Assembly (NCBI GenBank): GCA_037043455.1 | Contig: JAWPHD010003255.1 | Span: 159,987 to 223,986 of the forward strand | Direction of reading: 5' to 3' | DNA: 64,000 nucleotides | Source of the DNA: Cyrtodaria siliqua | Lineage: Eukaryota > Mollusca > Bivalvia > Adapedonta > Hiatellidae | Shown: in pieces, positions 1 through 10,279 of the stretch | Layout: every line of letters begins with the position of its first letter | How positions within the stretch are numbered: position 1 is the stretch's first letter | Translations under genes and position numbers: made by a program | Notes under the pieces: generated by a model | Database searches by the model: none | Told to the model about the DNA's origin: nothing | Seen by the model: the letters and a program-made list of their open reading frames with translations, nothing else

Positions 1-240
1 AAAAGCGTGAAATGCACAACTAGACATCTTACCGATGCTTCTTGCCAAGTTTCGTCAAAATCCAACAAGGCGTTTAGGAGGAGTAGCGCCGACAAAAATT
101 AAAAAAAAAATGTTTTAGGGGCTGTAACTTCATCAAAAATCAACGAACCGGAAAAAAATGCAATAGGCACAGCAATGCTTTCTGCTAACACGGCGTTAAC
201 ACCAAAAAAAAAAAATGAAATAAGAAAAAAAAAAAATGAA
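1..240 (+). repeat. Tandem-type monomer F (partial, runs off window start)
   Basis: The stretch contains the phrases ACTAGACATCTTACCGATGC and AATCCAACAAGGCGTTTAGG. Both recur at 1,310-1,560 and 5,520-5,755, so this is one unit of a dispersed repeat family. The small reading frames over it are interrupted and differ between copies, so I see no gene. The 5' end is outside the window. Confidence 0.8.
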
Positions 241-245
241 ATAAG

Positions 246-276
<31 letters not shown>

Positions 277-335
277 ATATATATATATATCCATTAAAAA
301 CAAACAAAAAAATATATACTAATAATAATAAAAAA
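200..335. repeat. A-rich low-complexity tract
   Basis: Runs of A, including one of about 30 bases, followed by (TA)n. The same A-rich spacer sits between monomer types at 3,830-3,910 and 54,620-54,880, so it is a recurring part of the repeat family rather than random sequence. Confidence 0.85.
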
Positions 336-344
336 AAGGCAAAA

Positions 345-565
345 CATCTGGTAAAGTTTGGTAAATATCAGATGAAAAATGAAAGCCCTATCGTATTAAC
401 GAGGCAAAATATAGCATTTTTAACTAAATCAAGGGCCATAACTCCGCTGTTACTGGTCTGATCTGGCTGGTTTTTAAACTTATCCGAGCTTTCATTGATA
501 TTACCAACCTTTAAAATTGGTAAAGATCGGATGAAAAATGAAGGCCCTATTGTCTTATCGAGACA
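345..565 (+). repeat. Type-B monomers (~161 bp)
   Basis: Contains GGTAAAGTTTGGTAAATATC, GGCAAAATATAGCATTTTTA and GGGCCATAACTCCGCTG, the marks of the 161-bp monomer that is tandemly repeated at 12,130-13,610. It is broken at its right end by the tail of a LINE fragment. Confidence 0.85.
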
Positions 566-1115
566 ATGAATGAATGAATGAATGGTGTTTTACGGCACGT
601 CGACACATAAATAGGTCATATTGTGCGCAAAAATTTATGAAAAAATGAAGTATTAATTAAAAATTAATGTAAATATATAAAGATAAAACTATTAAAAAAT
701 AAGGGATGATAAGGTGTAATATAAACAATGTATGTAAACCAACAAATGCCCGTCAACGGGTATATAAACAAGTAAATATATATAAGAACACATTACAATG
801 ATTTATATAGTCTGACCTCTTTTAGGAAATCTAAAACAAGACTAAAATCTACAGTATCAAATAACATTCTGGTAATTGCTCACCTTGTATTAAATATGAA
901 TGAGTATAACGTGTATGCCCTATCCTGCACCGGGCTAGGATAACTTCCTCTCGACGAATGGGTCTAGTAGAAGAATGCCATTCTCCGAGTAACGGTTTAA
1001 TTGAATGGAGTTTATTGTTAACTGACAAATCCAAAGCGGTTTGCCAAGAGTTACGAATATATGTGTTAATACAACATTTAAAATCAGTATAAGATAATTA
1101 ACAACTCCTGCATAA
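566..1115 (-). pseudogene. 5'-truncated non-LTR retrotransposon, 3' end of ORF2
   Basis: On the minus strand a frame from about 1,115 down to 849 reads as the RNase H-like C-terminal region of a Jockey/I-group LINE. Diagnostic words are NKLHSIKPLLGEW, RREEVILARCRIGHTR and THSYLIQGE, matching the familiar pattern of such elements in molluscs and arthropods. Downstream in element orientation there is AT-rich 3' UTR and then a tail at 566-640, where TATGACCT and CGACGTGCCGTAAAACACC lead into (ATTC)n. The reverse transcriptase and everything 5' of it are missing, and no frame continues upstream, so this is a dead insertion truncated during reverse transcription. It interrupts a type-B monomer. 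The exact LINE clade is not resolved. Confidence 0.75.
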
Positions 1116-1189
1116 AATGAGCAACGTTGACCGAAATCAAACTTGACCTGTATTTTATAATTACACAGCTACACACCAAATATTAATTA

Positions 1190-1307
1190 CAAACATGGAC
1201 CCTTTCAAAAGTTATTGAGGGGAAACCAATTCGGACGGAAGGGAAGGACGGGACGGATGGACAGGGGTAACACTTAATGCCCCTTTCGGCATTCTCGGGG
1301 GCATAAA
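1190..1307 (+). repeat. 3' end of a capped repeat element (GGGGGCATAAAAA end)
   Basis: The segment has a GGAC/GGAAGG-rich stretch and then ACACTTAATGCCCC, with GGGGGCATAAAAA at the end. This is the same terminal arrangement as the short elements at 32,158, 33,485, 36,256, 39,026 and 41,120. The 5' cap is not visible here, so the copy is partial. Confidence 0.6.
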
Positions 1308-1560
1308 AATGTCAAAATGCCATGACTCCGTCATAAATCAGCAAACTGGAACAAAAGCGCAATATGCACAACTAGACATCTTACCGATGCTTCCTGCCAA
1401 ATTTCGTCGAAATCCAACAAGGCATTTAGGAGGAGTAGCGCCAACAAAAAAAATTAAAAAAAAATGTCAAGGGGCAGTAACTCCCATCAAAAATCAACGA
1501 ACCGGGAAAAAATGCAATAGGCACAGCAATGCTTTCTGTTAACAAGGCGTTAACACCAAA
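1308..1560 (+). repeat. Type-F monomer
   Basis: Second copy of the unit at position 1, now with its beginning (GCCATGACTCCGTCATAAAT). A 77-codon frame crosses it, but the other copies break that frame. No coding signal. Confidence 0.8.
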
Positions 1561-1585
1561 AAAAAAAGTGAAATAAGAAAATTAA

Positions 1586-1689
1586 AACAAGAAATCCGTG
1601 GATTCACATGTCTCGCCTAACGGGGGCTGGACTTAAAAATAAAACGGTCAATGATGCTTAAATGAAAGTTTGTAAACATTTTAGTAACT
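1586..1689 (+). repeat. 5' cap of capped family 2
   Basis: AACAAG, then hairpin AATCC-GT-GGATT, then GTCTCGCCT (1,610-1,618). It matches the cap at 5,035-5,092 almost base for base. The outer copy is interrupted at 1,690 by another element. A degenerate matching end (GCTTCGAAAAGGC) lies near 4,853-4,866, so the whole outer copy may span 1,586-4,866. Confidence 0.65.
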
Positions 1690-3821
1690 AACAAGAGGTC
1701 AATGAGCTTGAAGCTCTACTGATAGGTTTTTGACAGCTAGACCAGCATTCCTGTGAAGTTTCATGAAAATAGTTTCAGAGGAGTAGTCGCTACAAGTTTT
1801 CATTATATAACTCTATGTAAACAAAGATGGCGACTGGCGGCCATGTTAGACGTCAAATCAAAATAATTTTTGACAAGGATCAACATCATGTCATACTGAT
1901 AATTTTAGGAAAATACGCATATCAATATCACTTATAGTTTTCAAGAAGTAGTCGCTACAAACTTGTTTTTTCAAAAGCTATTTTTAGCTGTGGCGGCCAT
2001 CTTGAATTTCCGGCCGACCTGAAGTTTTGCTAAGATCAATAAGACATCAAGAGCAACATTCATGTGAAGTTTCATGAAAATCCGTAAAGTAGTTTCAGAG
2101 GAGTAGTCGCTACAAGTTTTCATTATATAACTCTATGTAAACAAAGATGGCCGCTGGCAGCCATGTTTAACGTCGAATCAAAATAATTTTCAACAAGGAT
2201 CAACATCATGTCATACTGATCATTTTAGGAAAAGACGCATATCAATATCACTTATAGTTTTCAAGAAGTAGTCTCTACCAACTTTTTTTAAAAAATATGT
2301 TTTGAGCCATGGTGGCCATTTTGAATTTCCAGCTGACCTAAATAAATTCTGGGATCAATAAGACATCAAGAGCAACATTCCTGTGAAGTTTCATAAAAAT
2401 TTGTCAAGACAGTTTCAGAGGAGTAGTCGCTACAAGTTTTTACTATATAAATCTATGTAAACAAAGATGTCCTCTAGCGGCCATGTTTAAAGGGCATCAG
2501 GATTATTCTAGAAAAATCTTAAATTATAAAAATGTTCCATTTCATGATTAAACACTTATATCAATCAAAATATGCTGTTAGAACCATGTTGTTAATGTCT
2601 AAACTTTGAATACACCATATAGCTAGGACGGAATCAGACGTAAAATGCTGAAATTAACCATGGTGCGTCACCTAGGATAGCACATATTACTGTGCTAAAT
2701 CAATTTCCTTGCAAAACAGGGATCATTTTTAGGCTCATTCATTATGTTTTGGCCATGTAGAATAGAAAATGTTAATATGTGTCAGTTTTAATTCGGACAC
2801 TTAGACCCCCATGAAAAGCCTGATGTACTCCCTTTAAAGTTGCATTGAAATAAATTAATTTCAACAAGGATCAAGATCATGTCATGCTGATCAGTTTAGA
2901 AAATGTCCCATATCAATATCACTTACGGTTTTCAAGAAGTAGTCGCTACAAATTTTAAATCTATCTTAGCCGTGGTGGCCATCTTGAATTTCCGGCCGAC
3001 CTGAAATTTTGCTAGGATCAATTAGACATCAAGAGCAACATTCCTGTGAAGTTTCATGAATATCCATAGAGTCGTTTCAGAGAAGTAGTCGCTACAAGTT
3101 TTCATTATATAATTCTATGTAAACAAAGATGGCCAATGGCAGCCATTTAATGTTGTATCAAAATAATTTTCGACAAGGATCAATATAATTCCATACTGAT
3201 CATTTTAGAATTCCCATATCACTTATAGTTTTCCAGAAGTACTCGCTACAAACATTTGTGAAAATCTATTTTTATCTGTGGTGGCCATCTTGAATTTCCG
3301 ACCAACCTGAAATGTTGCTAGGATCATTAAAACATCAAGAGCAACATTCCTGTGAAGTCTCATAGAAATCCGTTGAGTAGTTTCAGAGAAGTAGTCACTA
3401 CAAGTTTTTACTAGATAACTCTATGTAAACAAAGATGGCCGCTGGCAGCCATATTTAACGTCGAATCAAAACGATTTTCGACAAGGACCAAAACCATGTC
3501 TTGCTGATCATTTTAGTAAAAGTCCCATATCAATATCACTTAGAGTTTTCAAGAAGTAGTCGCTACAAACATGTTTTTTAAAAATCTATTTTTAGATTTG
3601 GTGGCCATATTGGATTTCACTTCAACGTGAAATTTTGCTAGGATCAACTAGACTTCATGGGCAACATTTCTGTAGTTTCATGAAAATTCATTCAGTAGTT
3701 TCAGAGGAGTAGTCGCTACAAAAAAAGTTTACGGACACACAGACAGACGGACAGACGGACGGACGACGGACACCGCACCATGGCATAAGCTCTGCTGATC
3801 TCTGATCAGTAGAGCTAAAAA
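1690..3821 (+). mobile_element. Capped family 1b element with ~310-bp type-D tandem core
   Basis: The 5' end is ACAAGAGGTCAAT, then hairpin GAGCT-TGA-AGCTC, then AGCTCTACTGAT at 1,712-1,723. The 3' end is ATCAGTAGAGCT at 3,805-3,816 followed by AAAAATAAAA, a perfect 12-bp inverted repeat about 2.1 kb apart. The 3' half also sits in a hairpin (GCTGATC-TCT-GATCAGT). The core is six to seven diverged ~310-bp monomers marked by AGTAGTCGCTACAAG (about 1,780, 2,105, 2,413, 3,085, 3,393 and 3,705), each with TATGTAAACAAAGATG. A GGACGGACGGACGACGG tract precedes the 3' end. No coding capacity. The empty site seen at 5,125-5,160 supports insertion as a unit. Type: probably a non-autonomous rolling-circle-like element, not proven. 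Confidence 0.7.
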
Positions 3822-3829
3822 TAAAAATT

Positions 3830-4132
3830 AAAACAAAACAAAAAAATATATACCGGTATATAATATATCTATTAAAAAAAAAAAAAAAAAAAAAAAATAT
3901 ACTAATAATAAAAAAAAAAGGCAAAACATATGGTAAAGTTTGGTAAAGATCAGATGAAAAATGAAAGCCCTATCATATTAACAAGGCAAAATATAGCATT
4001 CTTAAGTAAATCAAGGGCCATAACTCCGCTTTTATTGGTCAGATCTGGTCCGAACTTGTGCGAGCTTTCACTGATATTAACAATCTGGTAAAGTTTGGAA
4101 AAATGAAGGCCTTTGGCCAGTAGAGCTAAAAA
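3830..4132 (+). repeat. A-rich spacer, type-B monomers and family 1 3' cap
   Basis: A-rich/TA-rich tract, one type-B monomer plus part of a second, then GGCCTTTGGCCAGTAGAGCTAAAAAT. The same order is seen at 54,880-55,105, so this is part of a composite repeat present at least twice in the window. Confidence 0.75.
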
Positions 4133-4139
4133 TCATCAG

Positions 4140-4866
4140 CTCCAAAAAGTAGGTCAAGGTCATAGATGAAACCCAGGCATCCAAAAAAAAGGTGCACTAC
4201 CGAAGACACAACAATGTCAAAATGGAATATATTTCTTCCAAAGATTAAGCTATAAATTAGGTTTAAAACATCTAGTGCATAATTCTAGTTCATGAGAAAG
4301 TGATGTGAATGTAACAATTAAAGTTATCTACCCTTTGCTTGGATGGTGAAGGTCACATCCACATTTGCTTTGTCACGTTGCAATGTACCACTCAAGATAG
4401 AAATATAAGTAAAGTTTGTAAGATCTTAGTGCATACAGTTTATGAAAAAGTGACCTAAAAGCCAAAGTTGAAGATAAAAATTATAAGGTTATCTGCCCTT
4501 GCTTCGAGGGTCAAGGTCACTTCCACATTTGCTTTGTCACGTTGCAATGTACCACTCAAGATACAACTATAAGCAAAGTTTTAAAGGTCTAGTGCATACA
4601 GTTTGTGAAAAAGAGACCTAAACGCAAAAGTTGAACCTAACAATTATTAAGTTATCTGCCCTTCGCTTGGAGGGTCAAGGTCACTTCCACATTTGCTTTG
4701 TAACGTTGCCATGTACCATCAAAGATACAACTATAAGCAAAGTTTGAAAGGTCCACACTAGTGCATACAGTTTGTGAGAAAATGACCTAAACGCAAAACT
4801 TGAATGTTGACACGACCGCCGCCGCCGAAAAAGCAACACCTGTCTCTTTTTTGCTTCGAAAAGGCT
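4140..4866 (+). repeat. Type-E monomers (~165 bp) ending in GCC-rich family 2 terminus
   Basis: Four diverged units marked by GGTCAAGGTCACTTCCACAT, TGTACCACTCAAGATAC and GTGCATACAGTTTGTGA. They end in CCGCCGCCG, AAAAAGCAACACC and GCTTCGAAAAGGC. Equivalent arrays with the same end occur at 6,070-6,500, 9,180-9,670 and 55,290-56,645. Confidence 0.75.
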
Positions 4867-5315
4867 TTCATTCTGATCGAGACAAATATCTTGTCAATAA
4901 CGACTGTAAAAACATTCAAATCACCTGTCACCAATGGTACCATAAGTTCATACATTAAAGGTATTGTCTACTGGTGTGTTAGCTGTTTGGTTCAGTATAT
5001 TAACAACCTGGTCAAGTTTGGTAAAGATCGGATGAACAAGAAATCCGTGGATTCACATGTCTCGCCTAACGGGGGCTGGACTTAAAAATAAAAAGGTCAA
5101 TGATGCTAAAATAAAAGTTTGTAAACATTTTAGTAACTAAAAACAATCGAGTTTGCCGTTTGCTGAGATGACATTTAAGTGCATTTGTTAAAAAACAAAA
5201 TGCCATTCTATTAAAAACAAGGGGCCCAAGAGGGCCTGTCAATGCTCTACTGGCTAAAATGGCTCTTATATCAAGGGTTGTCGACATAAAATTCCCATCA
5301 GTAGTTTTTTTTTTG

Positions 5316-5352
5316 TTGTGGGGGGGAGGTGTGGGGGGGGGGGGGGGGGGGG
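5316..5352 (+). repeat. Poly-G tract
   Basis: Two G runs joined by AGGTGT, the longer about 22 bases. Length is likely unstable and the base count uncertain. Could form a G-quadruplex, but there is no promoter or other functional context. Confidence 0.85.
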
Positions 5353-5751
5353 TTATATTTACATTCTAAACAAATATGGTAAAAGATCAGATAAAAAAAT
5401 GAAGATTTAACAAAGGAAAATACAATATAGCAGTTTTCAACAAATCAAGGGCCATAACCTGTCATTACTAGCTAGATCTAGCTGGATTTCGAACCTGTCC
5501 AAAATTTCATTAATATACCATGCTTTAAAAACAACTAGACATCATACTGAGGTTTCCTGCCAAATTTTGTAGAAATCCAACAAGCCGTTTAGGAGGAGTA
5601 GCGCCGACAAGAAATTTAAATTAAAAATGTCAAAGTGCCATAACTCCGTTATAAATCAGCAAACTGGAACAAAAGCGCGAAATGCACAACTAGACATCTT
5701 ACCGATGCTTCCTGGCAAGTTTCGTCGAAATCCAACAAGGCGTTTAGGAGG

Positions 5752-5835
5752 AATCAATGAATCAATGAATAAATGGTATTTTACGGCACGTCGACACATA
5801 AATAGGTCATATTGTGCGCAAAAATTGATGATAAA
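5752..5835 (-). repeat. Second copy of the LINE 3' tail
   Basis: Shares GGTATTTTACGGCACGTCGA and CATATTGTGCGCAAAAATT with 580-645, in the same orientation. Only the last ~80 bp of the LINE are present, as expected for extreme 5' truncation. Confidence 0.7.
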
Positions 5836-5987
5836 TGAAGAAAAAAATGAAGGCCTTTGGCCAGTAGAGCTAAAAGTTTTAAATTGGGGTTCCGGGTGTC
5901 TGACCATAGTAGCGGTTTCAAACTGTCTCGTGGTAGTGACATGCCCAGTTAGTACACTAGCCACGGTTTTTTTTTTCCATTGGTGGA

Positions 5988-6087
5988 GGAAGACCCCAGG
6001 TGCCCCTCCGGGCAATTTTCGTGCATGGGTGAGCACCTGGGTAGAACCACCGACGTTCTGCAAGCCAGCTGGATAGCTTCCTCACAT
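5988..6087 (-). repeat. Internal fragment of the tRNA-Ser SINE
   Basis: GGAAGACCCCAGGTGCCCCT through GGATAGCTTCCTCACATA match the middle of the SINEs at 9,826, 14,464, 15,531 and 60,938. The tRNA-like head and the tail are both absent. Confidence 0.75.
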
Positions 6088-6510
6088 ACAGTTCGTGAAA
6101 AAGTGACCTAAACGCCAAAGTTGAAGGTAAAAATTATAATGTTATTGCCCTTGCTTGTAGGGTCAAGGTCACTTCCACATTTTGCTTTCTCACGTTGCGA
6201 TGTACCACTCAAGATACATCTATAAGCAAAGTTTTAAAGGTCTAGTGCATACAGTTTGTGAAAAAGCGACCTAAACGCAAAAGTTGAACCTAAAAATTAG
6301 TAAGTTATCTGCCCTTTGCTTGGAGGGTCAAGGTCACTTCCACATTTGCTTTGTCACGTTGCCATGTACCACCCATGATACAACTATAAGCAAAGTTTGA
6401 AAGGCCTAGTGCATACAGTTTGTGAGAAAATGACCTAAATGCAAAACTTGAATGTTGCCGCCACCGCCGGAAAAGCAACACCTATGTCTCTTGTTTTCTT
6501 CGAAAAGGCG

Positions 6511-6820
6511 TGGCGCAGTCGGTAGCACGGCGGATTTGTAACAGGAGGCCCCGGGTTCAATCCTCCGTGGTGCCACTGAGTTACGTCGGTGTGTTCTTGG
6601 GCAAGACACTTTCCCTTAGCCTCATCCGTCGGTTGGGGACGTAAACCGGGCGGTCCCGTGTATAGGTCTATCCTCCGAGCACGTTAAAGAACCATAGGAA
6701 TCTATTCGATAATAAGAGTAGGGCAGGTTCCCGGATTCCTATGTATCCTTCCCCTATCTCTGGGGCGGCTCTAAATAACCTATACTGTGTTGATGAGCCG
6801 TTAACATTCAATTCATTCAA
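6511..6820 (+). mobile_element. tRNA-derived SINE with conserved central domain, complete, with TSD
   Basis: The head carries an A-box (TGGCGCAGTCGG, 6,511-6,522) and a B-box (GGTTCAATCC, 6,554-6,563), the internal RNA polymerase III promoter elements. The central part (CTTGGGCAAGACACTTTCCC, GAGCACGTTAAAGAACC) is of the type conserved across metazoan SINEs. The tail is CATTCAATTCATTCAA. A 14-bp target-site duplication (TCTTCGAAAAGGCG) lies at 6,497-6,510 and 6,821-6,834. It inserted into the end of the family 2 element. A 5'-truncated relative is at 20,478-20,701. Confidence 0.85.
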
Positions 6821-6884
6821 TCTTCGAAAAGGCGAGACACAAATGAATGCCCTTTCATCATATATTGCAAATCAAAACCCTTAA

Positions 6885-7050
6885 AATGCCATGAAAATGC
6901 CAATAAAATCACCAAACACATTAAATATAGCCATTAATTCTTGTTTTGAATATTTAATGGCAACTCTGTTCTGTACCATTAATAAAAAAATAATGGTCAT
7001 TAATATTAAATTATTGGCCATTAATAGGTAACTGAACCATTATTGATACC
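6885..7050. repeat. CCATTA/TAATGG-rich cluster
   Basis: Many CCATTA and TAATGG words within about 160 bp, for example CCATTAATAGG, ATTTAATGGC and AATGGTCATTAAT. A larger cluster of the same kind lies at 8,396-8,815. The period is irregular, so this is not a simple tandem repeat. Confidence 0.6.
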
Positions 7051-8395
7051 ATTCCGTTATCTAGATCTGTGCATCCGTCTGTTATTTGATGTTGTTAGCA
7101 CTCAAGTACATTCAATTTGCATCTAATCTTAATCAAACAATGAAAACCACTACATATCGGTTAAGAAACACTGTAGAGTTATGGACCTTGTTTCATGAAA
7201 AAATGTTATGTGTTTGCCTTAACACTTCAGCACCTTTATCTCAGCTTTACTAAATTTGGTCAGAATCTTTATATTAAGGTCAAAAAAAAAAATAGGTGTG
7301 TTTCCAAATGCATGCTCTATAAAAATAGGGGAGGTCGGAAGGCATTTCTTTTTGGAGCAAGATATTGTGAGATTCTACATGTATTTATCTCATAAACCCC
7401 ATACAAGTTGATGATACAACTAAAAGATTCTCTGTGATGTCAATTTACCTCGATATATTGTGATAAATCATTGTTCAGAACAATTTTTTTTTTTAAATGT
7501 TTTATTATAAAAAAAAAATTATAAAAAGTTTTAGGGTCAGCCCCTTAAAAATAGGTTCAGTCGGGCCACCGGAAACACAGGTTTTTTTCTTTTGGCCTAA
7601 TGCAAAGTGATATTCCAAAACCACATAATACATGTATCATAAAAAATATAACACCCAAGTTGAGCACAGATGGTATACAATATGTCTATTGCAAACATGC
7701 TTCATTTTTGCTCGGCGAACACTAGCTCCTTAATTTTTCATCTGATCTTTACAAAACTTACTGGGAATGTTTATCTTAATAACCACTTTGACATGTATTT
7801 GAACCAACTAGATTGCACTCAAATGATCTAGTGAAAACATTTTATCTGATTATGTCCATATTATTCCAGCCAATAGAGCAATATGGGTCCTCTTGTTGTA
7901 TGCATAAATCTGTCTATAAACCATTAGAGAAATTGTTTGGTGGTCTGTCCTGATTCATCCGGGGCATTTATGATCAGTTTCTTTAAATTTTGTATTTTAG
8001 CTCTCTGAATAACAGTTTAAGTGTTTTGTATTTCTTCATATTCTATATTTATTAATAAAGATATTTTCATTCCATGAACGTTTAAATGCTATTTTTGTCC
8101 TCTACACATGTTTTTTTTAAAGCTCATATGACATCCAAGGCTCAGTGTATTGTGATCACTTTGCCAGTTATCTGAAAAATGATCACACAGTATTAAAGCT
8201 TAAAGTACAGAAAATGTACGTACATGCTGTACGGTACTGTACATGTACCTCCATTTTTAGCTCTACTGGCATATAAATACAAAGAGTTATCTTTATGAAC
8301 GGTAGCTACGCAACACCCGTCTATCATGTGTACATGTAAATAATAATGGCCCTTACTTTTATCAATGCGAACAGTATTTAAATTAATGATCACTT
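7050..8395. other. AT-rich stretch without recognisable gene
   Basis: No long frame, tRNA-like or transposon protein signal. On the minus strand a degenerate capped-repeat 5' end is seen near 7,860-7,890 (AACAAGAGGACCC, then TGCTCTATTGGC). A family 1 3' end in reverse (TTTTTAGCTCTACTGGC) lies near 8,257-8,273. Confidence 0.5.
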
Positions 8396-8815
8396 TTATT
8401 TGAAAGTAATGGCCACTATTCACCAGAGGTGTTGCTCAGTAATGACCATTATTATCAGTTTAGTAATGGCCATTATTTTAACTACTTCAAGGTCATTATT
8501 TTGTACTGACCCATTAAAAAACATCCCAATATTTTAATGGCACCATGAGTTATGGCACTTTCCCATTAATTGTGTAGTTTTTAATGGGTGCATATAATAG
8601 CCATCATCTTCCCTCTGTTCATTTCATGGACATTAGTTTATATGAGGCTGGTGCCATTATTTAAAGTAATGGGCATTACACTGTTGGATGCCATTAATAT
8701 TACAGCCATTAAAAGTGCCATAAATAATGGGGCCACTTATATGAAATATACAGTATTAACTTCCATTAAAAACAATATTATTAATGGGAATTTTAATGGC
8801 ATTGTGGTCATGGGT
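8396..8815. repeat. Dense CCATTA/TAATGG cluster
   Basis: About twenty copies of CCATTA or its complement in roughly 420 bp, in both orientations, with many overlapping inverted pairs (e.g. TAATGGCCATTA). Flanking sequence lacks this bias. A 77-codon frame crosses it but has no recognisable protein feature. Confidence 0.65.
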
Positions 8816-8825
8816 AAGTAATCAT

Positions 8826-9670
8826 TTTCAGTAGTGATAATGAGGCAAAATACATCATTTTTAACTAAATCAAGGGCTATAACTCTGGTGTTACTGGTCT
8901 GATCTGGCTGGATTTTGAACTTGTCTGAGCATTCATTGATATAAACAATTTGTGCAAGTTTGGTAAAGATCAAATAATAGATGAAGGTGCTAGAGTGGTC
9001 ACAAGGCAGACAAGACAAAATATGTCAATTTACGTTAAATCAATGGCAACAACTCCGGTGTTATTGGTCCGATCTGGTTTGTTTTCGAACTCGTCCAAGC
9101 TTTCATTGATATTTACAATCTGGTGAAGTTTGGTACAGATCGGGTAAAACTTGAAGGTTCTAGAGTGTTGATATCAAAAAGTCACATCTACATCTACTAC
9201 GTCACGTAGCGATGTACTACCCAAGATGCAACTATAACCAAAGTTTGAAAGGTCATGAGAAAGTGATCTAAACACAAAAGTTGAATGTAAAATTATTAAG
9301 TTATCTGCCTTTTGCTTGGAGGGTGAAGGTCACGTGACCCACATCTACTATGTCATGTAGTGATGTACTACCAAAAATGCAACTATAACCAAAGTTTGAA
9401 AGATCTAGTGCATACAGTTCCTGAGAAATTGATCTAAATGCAAAAGTTGAATGTAAGATTATTAAGGTATCTGCCCTTTGCTTGATGGGTGAAGGTCACA
9501 TCTGCATCTACTATGTCAAGTAGCGATGTACTACCCAAGATGCAACTATAACCAACGTTTGAAAGGTCTAGTGCATACAGTTTGCGAGAAATTGATCTAA
9601 ACGCAAAACTTGAATGTTGTCGCCGCCGCGCCGGAAAAGCAACACCTATGTCTCTTTTTTTCTTCGAAAA
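8826..9670 (+). repeat. Type-B then type-E monomers with family 2 end
   Basis: Two type-B units (TTTTTAACTAAATCAAGGGC near 8,858), then three type-E units, then CCGCCGCGCCGGAAAAGCAACACC and CTTCGAAAAGGCG. The same composite order as 3,910-4,866. Confidence 0.7.
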
Positions 9671-9733
9671 GGCGATATGAAAATATTGATAAAAAATGAT
9701 TTCAGTAAAATAAAAAAATATATATATAATTAT

Positions 9734-10273
9734 ACTCAGCTGCAAAAGAAAGTAGCCAATGAGTTTTGTTTAGATTTAATTGTATAAAGTATTTTTAGAA
9801 TTAATTGACAAATTCCAAAATGAATTGAATTGAATTGAATTGGATTTATAGTCGCACCAACAGCTAAGGTCATATGGCGACTTTCCAGCTTCAACTGGTG
9901 GAGGAAGACCCCAGGTGCCCCTCCGGGCAATTTTCGTGCACGGGCGGGCACGCACCTGGGTAGAACCACCGACGTCCCGCAAGCCAGCTGGATAGCTTCC
10001 TCACATAAAGATTCCTAGGCCCCTGAGGGATCGAACCTACAGCGGTGAGGGGCAAGTGATTGCAAGTCAGAGACTCTAACCACTCGGCCACGGACGCCCC
10101 AATTCCAAAATGAATATGCCATGTTTGGTACCAAAGTTTTTATCATTCCATTGCCAATCTCATGTTGTCCTTTGTTTTTCAATAGGCTGAATCATTAAGG
10201 GAATGTTGCTTGATAAAGAGGATAGGGTGTATAGTAAAACTTTCAAAGTGGCTACTTTCTTTTGCAGCTGAGT
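9734..10273. mobile_element. Tc1/mariner-like MITE with 25-bp perfect TIRs, split by a SINE
   Basis: Left terminus at 9,734-9,758 (ACTCAGCTGCAAAAGAAAGT...) and right terminus at 10,249-10,273 are perfect 25-bp inverted copies, each flanked by TA-rich sequence consistent with a TA duplication. Removing the SINE and one target copy leaves about 250 bp. No transposase frame, so non-autonomous. Confidence 0.85.
9826..10100 (-). mobile_element. tRNA-Ser-derived SINE with 15-bp TSD
   Basis: On the minus strand the element starts GGGGCGTCCGTGGCCGAGTG (A-box TGGCCGAGTGG), continues with B-box GGTTCGATCCC, and ends CCAATTCAATTCAATTC. The head resembles a serine tRNA, a class with a long variable arm. 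Target duplication AATTCCAAAATGAAT lies at 9,811-9,825 and 10,101-10,115. A four-base GCAC duplication enlarges the internal GGGCGGGCAC motif relative to other copies. Inserted inside the MITE at 9,734-10,273. Confidence 0.9.
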
Positions 10274-10279
10274 ATATAT

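Larger units (their letters stand above)
5211..5875 (+). mobile_element. Capped family 1 element nested in family 2
   Basis: The 5' cap is AACAAGGGGCCCAAGAGGGCCT, which folds into a stem, followed by GCTCTACTGGC at 5,244-5,254. The 3' end is GCCAGTAGAGC at 5,861-5,871 followed by TAAAA, a perfect 11-bp inverted repeat. The core holds a poly-G tract, type-B and type-F monomers and a short LINE tail. Confidence 0.65.
5035..6845 (+). mobile_element. Capped family 2 element, host of several nested insertions
   Basis: 5' cap: AACAAGA, hairpin AATCC-GT-GGATT (5,042-5,053), then GTCTCGCCT at 5,059-5,067. 3' end: AGGCGAGAC at 6,830-6,838, the exact reverse complement. Between them lie a nested family 1 element (5,211-5,875), a SINE fragment (5,988-6,087), type-E monomers (6,070-6,500) and a complete tRNA-derived SINE (6,511-6,820) whose target duplication contains the family 2 end. 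No gene is visible inside. Confidence 0.65.

Noticed and set aside
849..1034. Intact small gene
   Set aside because: The peptide is the RNase H-like end of a LINE, truncated on its 5' side and followed by the LINE tail.
5656..6076. Overlapping 135- and 149-codon frames on opposite strands
   Set aside because: They span junctions between a type-F monomer, a LINE tail and a SINE fragment, so the frames are accidental fusions of repeats.
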